From assembly GCA_030220185.1 (NCBI GenBank), contig JASPKZ010004202.1, positions 1,244,001 to 1,308,000 on the forward strand: DNA of 64,000 bases, given 5' to 3'. Under the pieces are notes generated by a model. It made no database searches. It saw only the letters and a program-made list of their open reading frames with translations, and had not been told where the DNA came from. Below are positions 53,266-63,699 of the stretch, piece after piece (the first letter of the stretch is position 1; every line of letters starts with the position of its first letter). A program made the position numbers and the translations under genes. The DNA comes from Diploptera punctata (taxonomy: Eukaryota; Arthropoda; Insecta; Blattodea; Blaberidae).

Positions 53266-53330
53266 ATGTTCTTTCCAACGGTATTTGTGCTCTTCTAGTT
53301 TATCGAGTATTGAAAATATCTCCAGTACAC
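53266..53330 (-). mobile_element. LINE C-terminus, 5' part of the split copy
   Basis: Minus strand encodes LEIFSILDKLEEHKYRWKEH, which continues at 52447 after the inserted LINE. The intact order is seen at 12.83-12.98 kb. Confidence 0.82.
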
Positions 53331-53365
53331 ATATACTTAAAGACAATACTACAATTCGCGTAATA

Positions 53366-53493
53366 CAGGGCTTCCAATATAAAACCGGACACGCCTCACG
53401 GGGTTTCACCCGTCAGGCTGCGCTCTCTCCTCGTCCGCATTTCACTCTGCCAGCCGCAGAGTGTCCGGTTTTATACTGGAAACCCTATATAAC
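53366..53493. mobile_element. Short MITE with 27-bp terminal inverted repeats
   Basis: CAGGGCTTCCAATATAAAAC at the left mirrors GTTTTATACTGGAAACCCTA at the right. The CAGGG start is hAT-like. The flanking text resembles a site without the element at about 54470-54520. Confidence 0.7.
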
Positions 53494-53505
53494 CTTCTAT
53501 ACTAA

Positions 53506-54440
53506 ATAGTATATTACGATGCGATGTTGGAAAGTGCTTTTTACAGAATCGAGGAAAATGTTTAAAAACCGAGCGATGGCGCACACTTGTGCGTTGTACA
53601 CTTTTTTTTTTTGCGCGATGGTATTTTCAAAATATTAAATAATAGTAAAATAATAACATCTTTGTTGGAAATATCTGCGTTCATTATAAACAACTGAATA
53701 ACGTTAACAGTGTGGGCAATGTTTATTAGTTGGAACTACAGGAGACCATGAAACCAATTAGTGATAATATGGCGGCAAGTAGGTATTTATTGGTTTATAT
53801 TGTTTGAAATAAAGTTCAGTTCATTTAAAATGCAGTGATTTGTTTCATATAATGTATATTAACACTACCTTTTGTTTTGGATATTTTTTGTATATACATT
53901 GTATGTAGTATACACAGAGGGCAGTGGTTTTACTTCCCACACGCGTCTTATCCATCCATCCATAGTAATTCTGCCCGAAGGCAGGTCCTTCACTACAATC
54001 ATAGCATTTTCATGCTATGCTTGCAGCTTTACTAGGGAATTATAGGTGTGGTAGCTTCCCGTTGCTTTCCACACCGGTGAAGGATGATGATGATAATGAT
54101 AAGGATGATGGCGATGATGATGGCCATATGATTTCGGGGACCGTTTGGGCCTTAAAGATTTTCTGACATTTGTCTTACAGGTGAGGAAAAACCCCGATAA
54201 AAACCTCACCCAGAAAAACTGCCCCGACCGGGGATCGAACCCGGGCCCGCTGCGTGACAAGGCAGCACGCTACCTCCAGACCACAGCGGCGGACACGCGT
54301 CTTATAATATGTACAATTACAGTATAGTTATTTTATTACAGTATAGTTATTTAGGTTGGCAACCCCGAAATATTAGAAGTTGAACATTCAACCATGGTCG
54401 CCATTGCTGTAAGCACGACAAAACGTACTATCGCGCAAAA
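53506..54440 (+). mobile_element. Non-autonomous DNA element with SINE inserted
   Basis: TAGTATATTACGATGCGATG to CTATCGCGCAAAAAATAATA, collinear with 41806-42398. The SINE lies at 53951-54292. Confidence 0.72.
53951..54292 (-). mobile_element. tRNA-derived SINE (family A), complete
   Basis: Flanked by ACACGCGTCTTA (53939-53950 and 54293-54304). 342 bp: the head GTCCGCCGCTGTGGTC is at the right, GGGTTCGATCCCC is box B, and the 3' end is GCAGAATTACTATGGATGG. Confidence 0.92.
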
Positions 54441-54825
54441 AATAATATTTAATACCTTATTTGTCCTCAAAAACAATAGTACAATCCGCGTAATATAATT
54501 TTTATACTAAATATTATAGGACAAATATAAGCCCCAAGAATTTCTCCAAAACTATTCGGTTATCGTAACAACCTGATCATATCCTCGTGATGTTGAATGA
54601 ATATATTAGCTTACGGTGTGTGTTGTTTCGGAAGTGGCTCTGGTATTGTACTCATTACTCATTCCGGGTGGCTCTCAACGTCCTTGTGTGATCACTAAGT
54701 AGGTATCTGATACAACATTTGAGCAGAGAAAAATAATCAATGGCAGGGTTATTATTTTAGTCTCACTCTGTTAAACATGCCATTCTGCAGTTACGTCAGT
54801 TACCGATATGAAACTGTATATTTTA
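54441..54825. other. Unassigned
   Basis: No coding or repeat family recognised, except 54455-54525, which resembles 53330-53365 plus 53493-53515. Confidence 0.35.
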
Positions 54826-54826
54826 A

Positions 54827-54912
<86 letters not shown>
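54826..54912. repeat. (AAT)n microsatellite
   Basis: About 28 uninterrupted units, directly followed by a LINE fragment. Confidence 0.95.
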
Positions 54913-54914
<2 letters not shown>

Positions 54915-55470
54915 TGATTTATTACGCATTACAGAGACTCTTGATGTCCCAACTCCTTTCAAAAAACGTTAAACTGAAAATATATAAAACTATTATTCTA
55001 CCAGTTATATTATATGGGTGCGAAACATGGACTCTTACTTTACGGGAGGAAAGGAGATTACAAGTATTTGAGAATAAAGTTATTAGGAAAATGTTTATAC
55101 CAAAAAGAGAAGAACATACAGATGAATGGAGAAGACTACATAACAATGGACTACATGGTCTTTATAGGAAGCCAGATATAATAATAACAGTTAAGTCTCG
55201 TAGACTGCGATGGGCAGGACATGTTGCACGTATGGGGAATGAAAGAGGTGCAGGGAAGCTTCTTGTAGGAAAACCAGAGGGAAAACGCCCAGTTGGTAGA
55301 CCAAGAATGAGGTGGCAGAATATCATTAACTATGATTTGAGGGAAGTAGATTATACAGGGGATGATTGGAAAACATTAGCTCAGGATAGGGATGTATATG
55401 GATTGCTTATGTCCGCGCGACCATGAACCTGAGGGTTTGATACTGCCAGTGAGTTAGTTAGTTAGTTGAT
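54915..55470 (+). mobile_element. RTE-type LINE C-terminal fragment, frame open for 171 codons
   Basis: Encodes LLMSQLLSKNVKLKIYKTII, LPVILYGCETWTLTLREERR, SRRLRWAGHVARMGNERGAG and VGRPRMRWQNIINYDLREVD to a stop, then CAGTGAG and a (GTTA)n tail. Among the least decayed copies here; the RT catalytic part is missing. Confidence 0.88.
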
Positions 55471-55483
55471 AATAATGATGATG

Positions 55484-55552
<69 letters not shown>

Positions 55553-55556
55553 TAAT
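55467..55556. repeat. (AAT)n microsatellite
   Basis: GAT/AAT run between two retroelement fragments. Confidence 0.95.
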
Positions 55557-55743
55557 AAAATTGGCAGGAATTACTAAAGAAGATATTCCAAACAGAGATA
55601 TATTTAGAATTAAGGTGAATAAGTGGCAAGTTGACCAAGAGGACAAACCGAAGAAAAAAACTGGAACAACTTGGACAGATGATAGAAAACAAGCTCATAG
55701 CAAAAGAATGAAAGAAATTTGGGCTCAAAGGAAACGCCTCTAA
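55557..55743 (+). mobile_element. Short retroelement-like C-terminal frame
   Basis: Encodes AGITKEDIPNRDIFRIKVNK, WQVDQEDKPKKKTGTTWTDD and SKRMKEIWAQRKRL, then a stop. It resembles the basic C-terminal tail of insect retroelement ORFs, but I cannot name the family. It could be an unrelated gene fragment. Confidence 0.4.
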
Positions 55744-55779
55744 GTACTTTGCGTAGTCCTACATGGGCTTATCCGCAAT

Positions 55780-55870
55780 TAAAAAAAAAACTTTATTCTG
55801 CACAGTTAAGGCCATAATGCCTTCTCTTCCATTCAACCAGCACAAATATACAAATACATATTTAAGGTAC
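55780..55870 (-). mobile_element. CR1/Jockey-like LINE 3'-tail fragment
   Basis: Reverse complement of the GAAGAGAAGGCCTTATGGCC tail seen at 53125. Confidence 0.6.
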
Positions 55871-56175
55871 ACAATAATCCCAAAAACAACGATGCAATAT
55901 AAGCCCAAAGGATATTTAGATTAAGATTTGTTGTGGTTGTTTCGAGTACGGCGTGTGACGGAGGCTTTATTTGTCCAGTAAAAAGATGAAAATGATGACG
56001 ATGTGAATTATTAGATTCACAGGAAGAATTAGAAGGCAGTAATTCCGGAGTTCACTGTCCCAGTGTTTCCCCAGAGCAGGCTGCACTCAGTTTCCCCAAG
56101 GTCATAAATAATTACAAGGTGTAAATTACTGCAGGTAGAAATGTACAAAACTTTGCAGTGATATGAACTCATTTT
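55871..56175. other. Unassigned
   Basis: Nothing recognised. Confidence 0.35.
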
Positions 56176-56179
56176 TAGA

Positions 56180-56945
56180 TTTAGTAGGTGACGTGTATCC
56201 TATGTTAAAAAGAAACTGTTGACTACATCATCACAGATTGGAATGAACATTGGATAAGGAGTGCAAATGGTGCTTTGACTAAATACATTATATAATGGAA
56301 AAGGACAGCTAATGACAAATGAGGGAAATTTTGAGGAAGTGGCTGAATTCAAATACCTAGGAACAATAATCACAAATAGGAATGAGATGCACAAAGAAAT
56401 TAAATATAGGCTCAATTCTGGAAATGCGTGCTATTATGCATTGCAGAGACTCTTGATGTCACAACTCCTTTCAAAAAACGTAAAACTGAAAATATATAAA
56501 ACTATTATTCTACCAGTTATATTATATGGTTGCGAAGCATGGACTCTTACTTTAAGGGAGAAAAAGAGATTACGAGTAGGTAAATTGTTGGACCCAAGAG
56601 AGATGAACAGACAGGTGAATGGAGAAGACAACATAACAGAGAACATGGTCTTTATAGGAAGCCAGATATAATAAGAACAGTTAGGTCTCGTAGACTGCGG
56701 TGGGCAGGGCATGTGGCACGAATGGGGAATAAAGACGTACATGGAAGCTTCTTGTAGAGGAAAACGTCCTGTTGGTAGACCAAAAATGAGGTGGGAGAAT
56801 AACATTAACCATGATTTGAGGGAAGTAGATTGTACAGGGAATGATTAGAAAACATTAGCTCAAGATAGGGATGTATGGAGAGTTACGTCCGCGCGGCCAT
56901 GGACCTACGGGTTCGATAGTGCCACTGAGTTAGTTAGTTATGTTA
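56180..56945 (+). mobile_element. RTE-type LINE fragment
   Basis: Encodes TNEGNFEEVAEFKYLGTIIT, NRNEMHKEIKYRLNSGNACY and ALQRLLMSQLLSKNVKLKIY, then 'YGCEAWTLTLREKKRLR'. A deletion follows and frameshifts lead to the usual 3' end with GTTA repeats. Confidence 0.88.
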
Positions 56946-57362
56946 TACAATTGAAACCGCGCTTGAAGAAAGTGTTTGAAGATATTGTACATTAATTGAC
57001 TAATGCTGTTGAAATTCCGGGAAGTTCCGATCTTCACTTGTCGTGTGGCATTGCTAACTGACCGCGTCTCCTTGAGAGTCATTACTTAACAGTCAGATGA
57101 CATAGCGCAGCTATTGCCAACAATAGATAAACAATGATGAATAATTTCCATGGCCTCTCAGCCTAAAACTGGGACACAACCGACAATGTGACAATTTTGA
57201 GGGGGTTTCCCCAAGGAGGTTCGCCATGGGTACCGTAATGATTAGAGGCAATAACGCCTTGTGGACATAAGCCAACTTCTTATTGACTTAAGACGACAAA
57301 TATTGACACGTCAAGGATTGCGTGAGGCGATTTATCCAGTCTCACTTGTGCTGTTTAACGCA
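56946..57362 (+). promoter_or_regulatory. Upstream region and 5' UTR of the secreted-protein gene
   Basis: Less AT-rich and free of recognised repeats, consistent with a promoter and 5' UTR. No core promoter element was identified with confidence. Confidence 0.4.
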
Positions 57363-57426
57363 ATGGACGAACTCTCAAAAACACTGTTCTTTCTTCTTGT
57401 ATTTAATTCTGCGCTTTCCATAGGAG
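57363..57426 (+). CDS. Signal-peptide exon of the secreted protein
   Basis: The ATG at 57363 has G at -3 and +4. The hydrophobic core is LFFLLVF. The reading frame is open upstream to 57261, but that stretch begins with GTG, so 57363 is the first in-frame ATG. The exon ends in phase 1 at GAG|GTAAGA. Confidence 0.66.
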
Positions 57427-58530
57427 GTAAGACATCATCTAACACTCTATATCAAACTGAATTTGTTATTATTACAACAACAAAAAATTAACTAGCAATA
57501 TCAACGCATAGGTTCATAACCACGCGGGTATATGCTCTCCATACATCCCTATATTGGGCTAATGCCTTCCAATCATTCCCCGTATCATATTCTTCTTAAA
57601 CTTAATTTGTAGGATTTTCATCCTGTTTATTTCCAAAATCACTCCTCGGAGGAAGACGTATTGGATGTGCATTCACTGTCTATCCATCTCTTGGCTGGTC
57701 TTCCTCTTGTTCTTCTCCCGTCCATTGGTCTATCTTCTTTAGCTCTTTTTGCAAGCCTGTTTTCTTCCATTCTTTCTATATGACCTTTTCAATATTTTCG
57801 TCTATCTATAATAAATTTGGTTATGTCTTGAATATGGCATTTATCTCTAATTTCTGTATTGTGTATTTTATCAAATAATGTTTTCCCCTGAATAGTTCTT
57901 AAGAGTTTAATTTCGCATGTGCTTATTATTTGTTTAGTTTTTGTTGTATCAGCCCTAGTTTCTGCTCCATATACGGTAACTGGTCGAACTATCGTTTTTG
58001 AAAAAGCAGGTTTTGCCGTATAATGTACTTCCCTCAAATCATAGTTAATGTTATGCTCCCACCTCATTCTTGGTCTACCAACTGGGCGTTTTCCATCTGG
58101 TTTTCCTACAAGAAGCTTCCATGCATGTCTTTCATTCCCCATTCGTGCCACATGTCCTGGCTCATTGCAGTCTACGAGCTTAACTGTTGTTATTATATCT
58201 GCCTTCCTATAAATACCATGTAGTTTATTGTTATGTAGTTTTCTTCATTCACCTGTCTGTTCATCTCTCTTTGGTCCAAAATTATTCCTAACAACTTTAT
58301 TCTCAAATACTCGTAATCTCATTTCCTCCCTTAAAGTAAGAGTCCATGTTTCGCATCCATATAATATAACTGGTAGAATAATAGTTTTATATATTTTCAG
58401 TTTAATGTTTTTTGAAAGAAGGTGTAACGACAAGAGTCTCTGCAATACATAATAGCACGCATTTCCAGAATTGAGCCTATGTTTAATTTCTTTTTGCATC
58501 TCATTCCTATTTCTGATTATTTTAATTTTA

Positions 58531-58576
<46 letters not shown>

Positions 58577-61500
58577 AGCAACCAGTAACTAACTGAGTTA
58601 CTAACTAGCAATAACAACCCTTAGGTTCATGACCACGCGGGTATATTCTCTCCATACATCCCTATCCTCAGCTAATATTTTCCAATCATCTCCTCTATAA
58701 TTTGCTTCCCTAAAATCATGGTTAATATTATTCTCCCATCTCCTTCTAGGAGATTTTTCTAAGGTATTTCTACAAGGAGTTTCCAAGACCTCTTTCATTC
58801 CCCATTAGTGCCACATGTCCTGTCCAACGCTGTCGAAGATACTTAACTGTTCTTATTATATCTGGCTTCCCATTACGATTATGTAGCTCACTGTTATGTG
58901 GGTTTCTCCATTCATCTGTCTGTTCATCTCTCTTTGATTAAAATAATGTCCTAACAACTTTATTGTCAAACACTCTCCTTTCCCCCCATAAAGTAATAGT
59001 CCATGTTTCGCATCCATATAACATAACTGGTAGAATAACTGTTTTACAATATTTTCAGTTTAACGTTTATGTGAGAAGTTGGGACGACAAGAGTCCCTGT
59101 AATGCATAATAGCACGTATTTCCAGAATTGAGCCTATGTTTAATTTCTTTGTGCATCTCATTCCTGTTTATTTTTTCCTAGGTATTACACAATAAAACCA
59201 CTGGGAAAACGCCCAGTTGGTAGACCAAGAATGAGGTGTTAGAATAACATTAACCATGATTTTGCATGATTTCAGGGAAGTAGATTATACAGAAAAATAT
59301 CAGCTCAGGATAGGGATGTATGGAGAGCTTAAGTTCTCGCGGCTATGAACTTGTGGGTTCGATAGTGCCAGTGAGTTAGTTATTATATAACAATTAACTT
59401 TTATAAATTTAATCGGACTCAGTAAATTAATTTTTGGTCCAAAAAGAAATGAATAGAAAGGGAATTAAGAAAACTGTATTACAACGACATCTATGATATT
59501 TATGGGATACGAGATATAATAAGAACAGTTAATCCTAATGGTTAGCGATGAACAGGGCAAGTAGGACCAATGAGAATGGAATAGAGGCTTCAAAAGTTCT
59601 TGTGGAAAAGCCAGTAGAAAAATGCATGATACTTAGGCAAAGAATGAGGTTGGACAATAACATTATCGATTATTTGAGGAAAGTAGATTATACAGTGGAT
59701 GATTAGAAAACATTCGCTCAGGATAGGGATGTATGGAGAGTTTATATGCGTGAGGCCATGAACTTACGGGTTCGATAGTGCCTCTGAATTGGTTATATTA
59801 TAAATCAGATACCGTGAGACCTAAAATAATTCTGGAGGGGAAACCCGTTTAACAAGTGAACCATTTTAAATACCTGGGTTATGAAATCTCCTATTTTAAA
59901 AATGAAGATCTATTTAACAAACTTCATCATCATCATAGTATATTCACGAATTTAGGCCATTTGTTGACCTGCTTCGGCCTCAAGAGAAACACCATCCAGA
60001 AGTCTTTTGAGTGGACGTCCTGGTCTTCTTCTTCCTGCAGGTTGATATCTTAACATTTTGTTTGGGTATTCTGTGATCTTCCATTCGATGAACATGTTGC
60101 ATCCATCTTGACTTATAATCAGAAATTTTGTTTTCTAAAGATTCCACGTGTAAATCTTCTAAGATGTCTTAATAAATTTAATTATATATGTGGCACAATT
60201 AACAGAATATTTAAAAATACAAGAAAGGGAACAAAACTAAAATTTTATAAAGCAGTGGCAGTCCCCTTGTATGGAAGTGAATTTTGGGTTTTAACTAAAA
60301 GAGAAGAGAGGATCATAGAAGCAGCTGAAATGAGCTGGCTGCAAACTTCTAGATAAAAGAAGAAGTGAAGATAATAGAAATGAGCTAAATATTTTTAAAC
60401 TTTTAGATAAAATAAAATAACCTAGAAAAACAATTGGAAAAAACATGTTCAAAGAATGAAAGATGAACTCATACCAAAAATTATACTTACTTAGAAACCA
60501 AAAGGAGACAGGAATGTTGGTAGACCGAAAAAACAGATGGATCCAACTTTTTGAATGAGTATCTATCGGACAGGGACAAGCCATTTGGGCTTAATTTGTG
60601 ATTGATGATGATGATGATGATGATAAATTAGTTCAATACAAATGTGATAATGATGATTATGATGGAACTGTTCTGGAACTATTTGAGCCTAAGTTCCTGA
60701 CATTTGTCTTACAGGTGAGGGAAAAAAACCAAAAAATCTCACGCAGGAAACTTGTCCCTACCGGGATCGAACCCGGTTTGATGTTTCTGACACGAAGACA
60801 TTGCTCCGAGACCACTACTAACTGACTCACTGGCACTATCGAACCCATAGGTTCATGGTCGCGCGGAAATAAGCACTCCATACATCCCTATCCTGAGCTA
60901 ATGTTTTCCAATCATCCCCTGTATAATCTACTTCCATCAAATCATGGTTAATGTTATTGTCCCACCTCATTCTTGGTCTATCAACTGGGCGTTTTCCTTC
61001 TTGAAATCCAATAAGAAGCTTCCATGCACGTCTTTCATTCCCCATTCGTGCCACATGTCCTGCCCATTGCAATCTACGAGACTTAACTGTTCTTAATATA
61101 TCTGGCTTCCTAAAAGACCATGTAGTTCACTGTTATGTAGTCTTCTCCATTCACCTGTCTATTCATCTCTCTTTGGTACAAACATTTTCCTAAAAATTTT
61201 ATTTCTCAAATACTCGTAATCTCATTTCCTCCCTTAAAGTAAGAGTCCATGTTTCGCACCCATATAATATAACTGGTAGAATAATAGTTTTTTATATTTT
61301 TAGTTTAACATTTTTTGAAAGGAGTTGGGACAAGAGTCTCTGTAATACACAATAGCACGCATTTTCAGAATTGAGCCTATGTTTAATTTCTTGGTGCATC
61401 TCATTCCTATTTGTGATTATTGTTCCTAGGTATTTCAATTCAGCCACTTATTTCTCTCATTTCTCATTAGCTGTCCATTTGCATTATATAATGTATTTAT

Positions 61501-63689
61501 ATGTGTGACCATATATTTAGTTTTATTGATTGTTTACTTCCAGTTCCAATTTTTTAGTATAAAACATAAGAATAACTATTTGTAAAACGCCTAACAATGC
61601 AGTTTTTTAGAATAAACACATATAGGCGCATATGACACCACTTTATAAAATTTAATTTTTGTTTATTTTGTTGCGTTTTTAAGGGTTCTTTTAATAGTGC
61701 TACACATTAGATTAAATTTATTTATTTTGTCATTAATATCTTCAATTTTAATATATGATAAATTGAAACCTAGATATTTAGTGTTCTGAAATGTTATTAT
61801 CAATTACTATTTTTGCTCTTAAGGTATCATGTCCTTTAAAATGCTAAAATTTTAGTTTTATGCTTTGACATTTTAAAATTTTAATTGGCGCTTATTTTTT
61901 CATATTTATTAAAGAAAAGCTCTTTGTGGACCATCTTCTGAAATGGACATCACTACGTGACCATAGGCAAATAATATTGTATCCAACAGTTTATTATTTA
62001 TTTTAAAATGTTTATTTAAATTAATCTGCCACTTTAACATAACTTCGTCTATATATATAAATTAAAAAGAGAAGGTGATAAAGAACACCCTTGTCTGACA
62101 CCACGATTTATTATTACCGTTTTTTGTTGTTTGATTTAAAACCCATGTCTATTACAATTTTATTATTTACATATCCATCCATAGTAATTCTGCCCGAAGG
62201 CAGGTCTTTCACTGCAATCCTAGCATTTTCATGCTATGCTTTCAGCTTTACTAGGGAATTGTAGGTGTGGTTGCTTCCCGTTGCTTTCCACACCGGTGAT
62301 GGATGATGATGATGATAATGATAAGGATGATTTTGATCATGATGGCCATATGATTTCGGGACCGTTTGGGCCTTAAAGCTTTCCTGACATTTGTCTTACT
62401 GATGTGGAAAAACCCCGATAAAAATCTCACCCAGAAAAACTGTCCCGACCGGGGATCGAATCCGGGCCCGCTGCGTGACAAGGCAGCACGCTACCTCGAG
62501 ACCACAGCGGTGGACATTATTTACATATAAACTTGGAATAGCTGTAATTAAATGTTGAATACCTTTGTTTCTCATTATATCCCATAATTTACATTTTTTA
62601 ATTATATACAACTTTCCTCATTAGATGATTGCCTCAAGGACAAAGTGATACAGATAATTACTTACTCACTTACTCACTGGCACTATTGAACCCGTAGGTT
62701 CATGGCCGCGCGGACATAAGCTCTCCATACATCCGTATCCTGAGCTAATGCTTTCCAATTATTCCCTGTATAATCTACTTCCCTCAAATCATAGTTAATG
62801 TTGTTCTCCCACCTCATTATTGGTCTACCAACTGAGCGTTTTCCTTCTGGCTTTCCTACAAGAAGTTTCCAGGCACGTCTTTCATTCCCCATACGCGCAA
62901 CATGTCCTGCCCATCGCAGTCTACGAGACTTAACTGTTCTTATTATATCTGGCTTCCTATAAAGACCATGTAGTTCATTGTTCAGTAGTCTTCTCCATTC
63001 ACCTGTCTGTTCATCTCTCTTTGGTCCAAAAAAATTCCTAAGAACTTTATTCTCAAATACTTGTAATCCCCTTTCCTCCCTTAAAGTAAGAGTCCATGTT
63101 TCGCACCCATATAATATAACTGGTAGAATAATAGTTTTATATATTTTCAGCTTAACATTTTTTGAAAGGAGTTGGGACATCAAAAGTCTCTGCAATGCAT
63201 AATTGCATGCATTTCCAGAATTGAGACAATTAATTTTTGGAATTGATGAAATACTTTTTGTAAAAACATTTTAAACAATTCAAATTGTAAAAAAAAACAC
63301 ACGATACTGTACTAATAGGAAGTCTGTATGGTGTCAATTCTAGCATCTGATGATGCCATTACATTCCGTGACCAAGATGAAGATAAGAGAGATGTATCTG
63401 GTGATCTGAGATACGCAAATGGACAAGGAGATGGTGACACAAAGAACGTCATCAAACCAAGACTCGGATTTGATTCCGGTGGTTTAAGCTCCAGTTTTAA
63501 TGTCGGAGTTCAACCCGGAGGCTCCGGCATTTCTGCTTCCGCCAGTTTCAGCAACAGTTACGGCGGTCAAGGTCACTCAGGAAGTTCCAGCCAATCCTTC
63601 AACTTTCAAGCAGGTGCCAACGGATTCAGCGCTTCCCAAGCCGGCAGCCAATCTTCCAGTTTCAACTCACAATTTCCGGGCTATTACGG
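57363..63689 (+). CDS. Secreted Gly/Ser/Gln-rich protein, first two coding exons (gene continues past the window)
   Basis: I infer this gene by joining two exons. Exon 1 (57363-57426) starts MDELSKTLFFLLVFNSALSI, a typical signal peptide, and stops after one base at donor GTAAGA. Exon 2 (63344-63689) starts with CA, which completes an Ala codon. Exon 2 begins with an acidic stretch (ASDDAITFRDQDEDKRDVSG), then a Gly/Ser/Gln/Phe-rich low-complexity region with words such as SSSQSFNFQAG and GFSASQAGSQSSSFN, and ends at donor GGGTATGT. A TACTAAT branchpoint-like word lies at 63310-63316, about 30 bases before acceptor TTCTAG. The composition resembles insect cuticle, silk or prisilkin-like extracellular proteins. 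No known domain was recognised, so the function is not assigned. Later exons would lie beyond 64000. Confidence 0.68.
57505..57597 (-). mobile_element. RTE LINE 3' end, split copy part 1
   Basis: The 3' terminal text (CCAATCATTCCCCGTAT...) of the LINE that resumes at 58020. Confidence 0.7.
57598..58019 (-). mobile_element. LINE C-terminus of another family, inserted
   Basis: Encodes KPAFSKTIVRPVTVYGAETR, CEIKLLRTIQGKTLFDKIHN and HIQDITKFIIDRRKYWKGHI, then ERMEENRLAKR. It lies inside an RTE LINE. Confidence 0.8.
58020..58535 (-). mobile_element. RTE LINE, split copy part 2
   Basis: Encodes KEIKHRLNSGNACYYVLQRL, YGCETWTLTLREEMRLRVFE and ARMGNERHAWKLLVGKPDGK, then VGRPRMRWEHNINYDLREV, where the insertion cuts in. 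Confidence 0.85.
58534..58576. repeat. (ATT)n microsatellite
   Basis: About 14 units. Confidence 0.93.
58600..59195 (-). mobile_element. RTE-type LINE fragment, decayed
   Basis: Contains SPRRRWENNINHDFREANYR, DRDVWREYTRVVMNLRVV and decayed 'YGCETWTITLWGE' text. Confidence 0.78.
59196..59380 (+). mobile_element. RTE-type LINE 3' fragment
   Basis: GKRPVGRPRMRC-like text through GGTTCGATAGTGCCAGTGAG. Confidence 0.7.
59425..59795 (+). mobile_element. RTE-type LINE fragment, strongly decayed
   Basis: GGTCCAAAAAGAAATGAATAG to GGTTCGATAGTGCC follows the LINE order with many changes. Confidence 0.68.
59800..60585 (+). mobile_element. LINE (RTE-type, 12.5-kb family) with an inverted LINE piece inserted
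   Basis: Encodes VNHFKYLGYEISYFKNEDLF (59853-), then after 60130 CGTINRIFKNTRKGTKLKFY and VPLYGSEFWVLTKREER. Between them, 59930-60120 is minus-strand LINE C-terminus (CGGCCTCAAGAG...GGACGTCCTGGTC). Confidence 0.78.
60598..60625. repeat. (GAT)n microsatellite
   Basis: Seven to eight GAT units between the LINE and the SINE. Confidence 0.85.
60640..60815 (-). mobile_element. tRNA-derived SINE (family A), truncated
   Basis: CTGACATTTGTCTTACAGGT and GGGATCGAACCC match the head half of the family. The outer head is altered. Confidence 0.72.
60822..61560 (-). mobile_element. RTE-type LINE fragment
   Basis: Encodes RMGNERRAWKLLIGFQEGKR, VDRPRMRWDNNINHDLMEVD and 'LREEMRLRVFE', reaching 'LELEVNNQ' upstream near 61550. 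Confidence 0.82.
61561..62174 (-). mobile_element. LINE reverse transcriptase fragment, 3' part
   Basis: Minus-strand text includes CQTRVFF (a decayed GCxLSP motif), IDEVMLKWQINLNKHFKINN and KLLDTILFAYGHVVMSISED (a FADD-box position mutated to FAYG). It continues beyond the SINE to 62640. Confidence 0.68.
62175..62515 (-). mobile_element. tRNA-derived SINE (family A), complete, inside a LINE
   Basis: Flanked by ATTATTTACATAT (62162-62174 and 62516-62528). 341 bp, same ends as 53951-54292. Confidence 0.92.
62516..62640 (-). mobile_element. LINE reverse transcriptase fragment, 5' part
   Basis: Encodes KLWDIMRNKGIQHLITAIPS followed by LYVNN, the RT segment between the FxDxxKAFD and GxRQGC motifs. 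Confidence 0.68.
62665..63225 (-). mobile_element. RTE-type LINE C-terminal fragment, frame open for 170 codons
   Basis: Encodes LSKNVKLKIYKTIILPVILY, LLNNELHGLYRKPDIIRTVK, SRRLRWAGHVARMGNERRAW and MRWENNINYDLREVDYTGNN, then a stop. It lies in the intron just before the Gly/Ser-rich exon. Confidence 0.9.
63344..63689 (+). CDS. Gly/Ser/Gln-rich exon of the secreted protein
   Basis: 346 bp, entering with two bases of an Ala codon and leaving with two bases of a Gly codon. The codons are richer in C and G than the surrounding repeats, and the frame is open throughout with no stop. A local ATG at 63328 lies upstream of the acceptor and is probably intronic. Confidence 0.72.
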
Positions 63690-63699
63690 GTATGTATAG

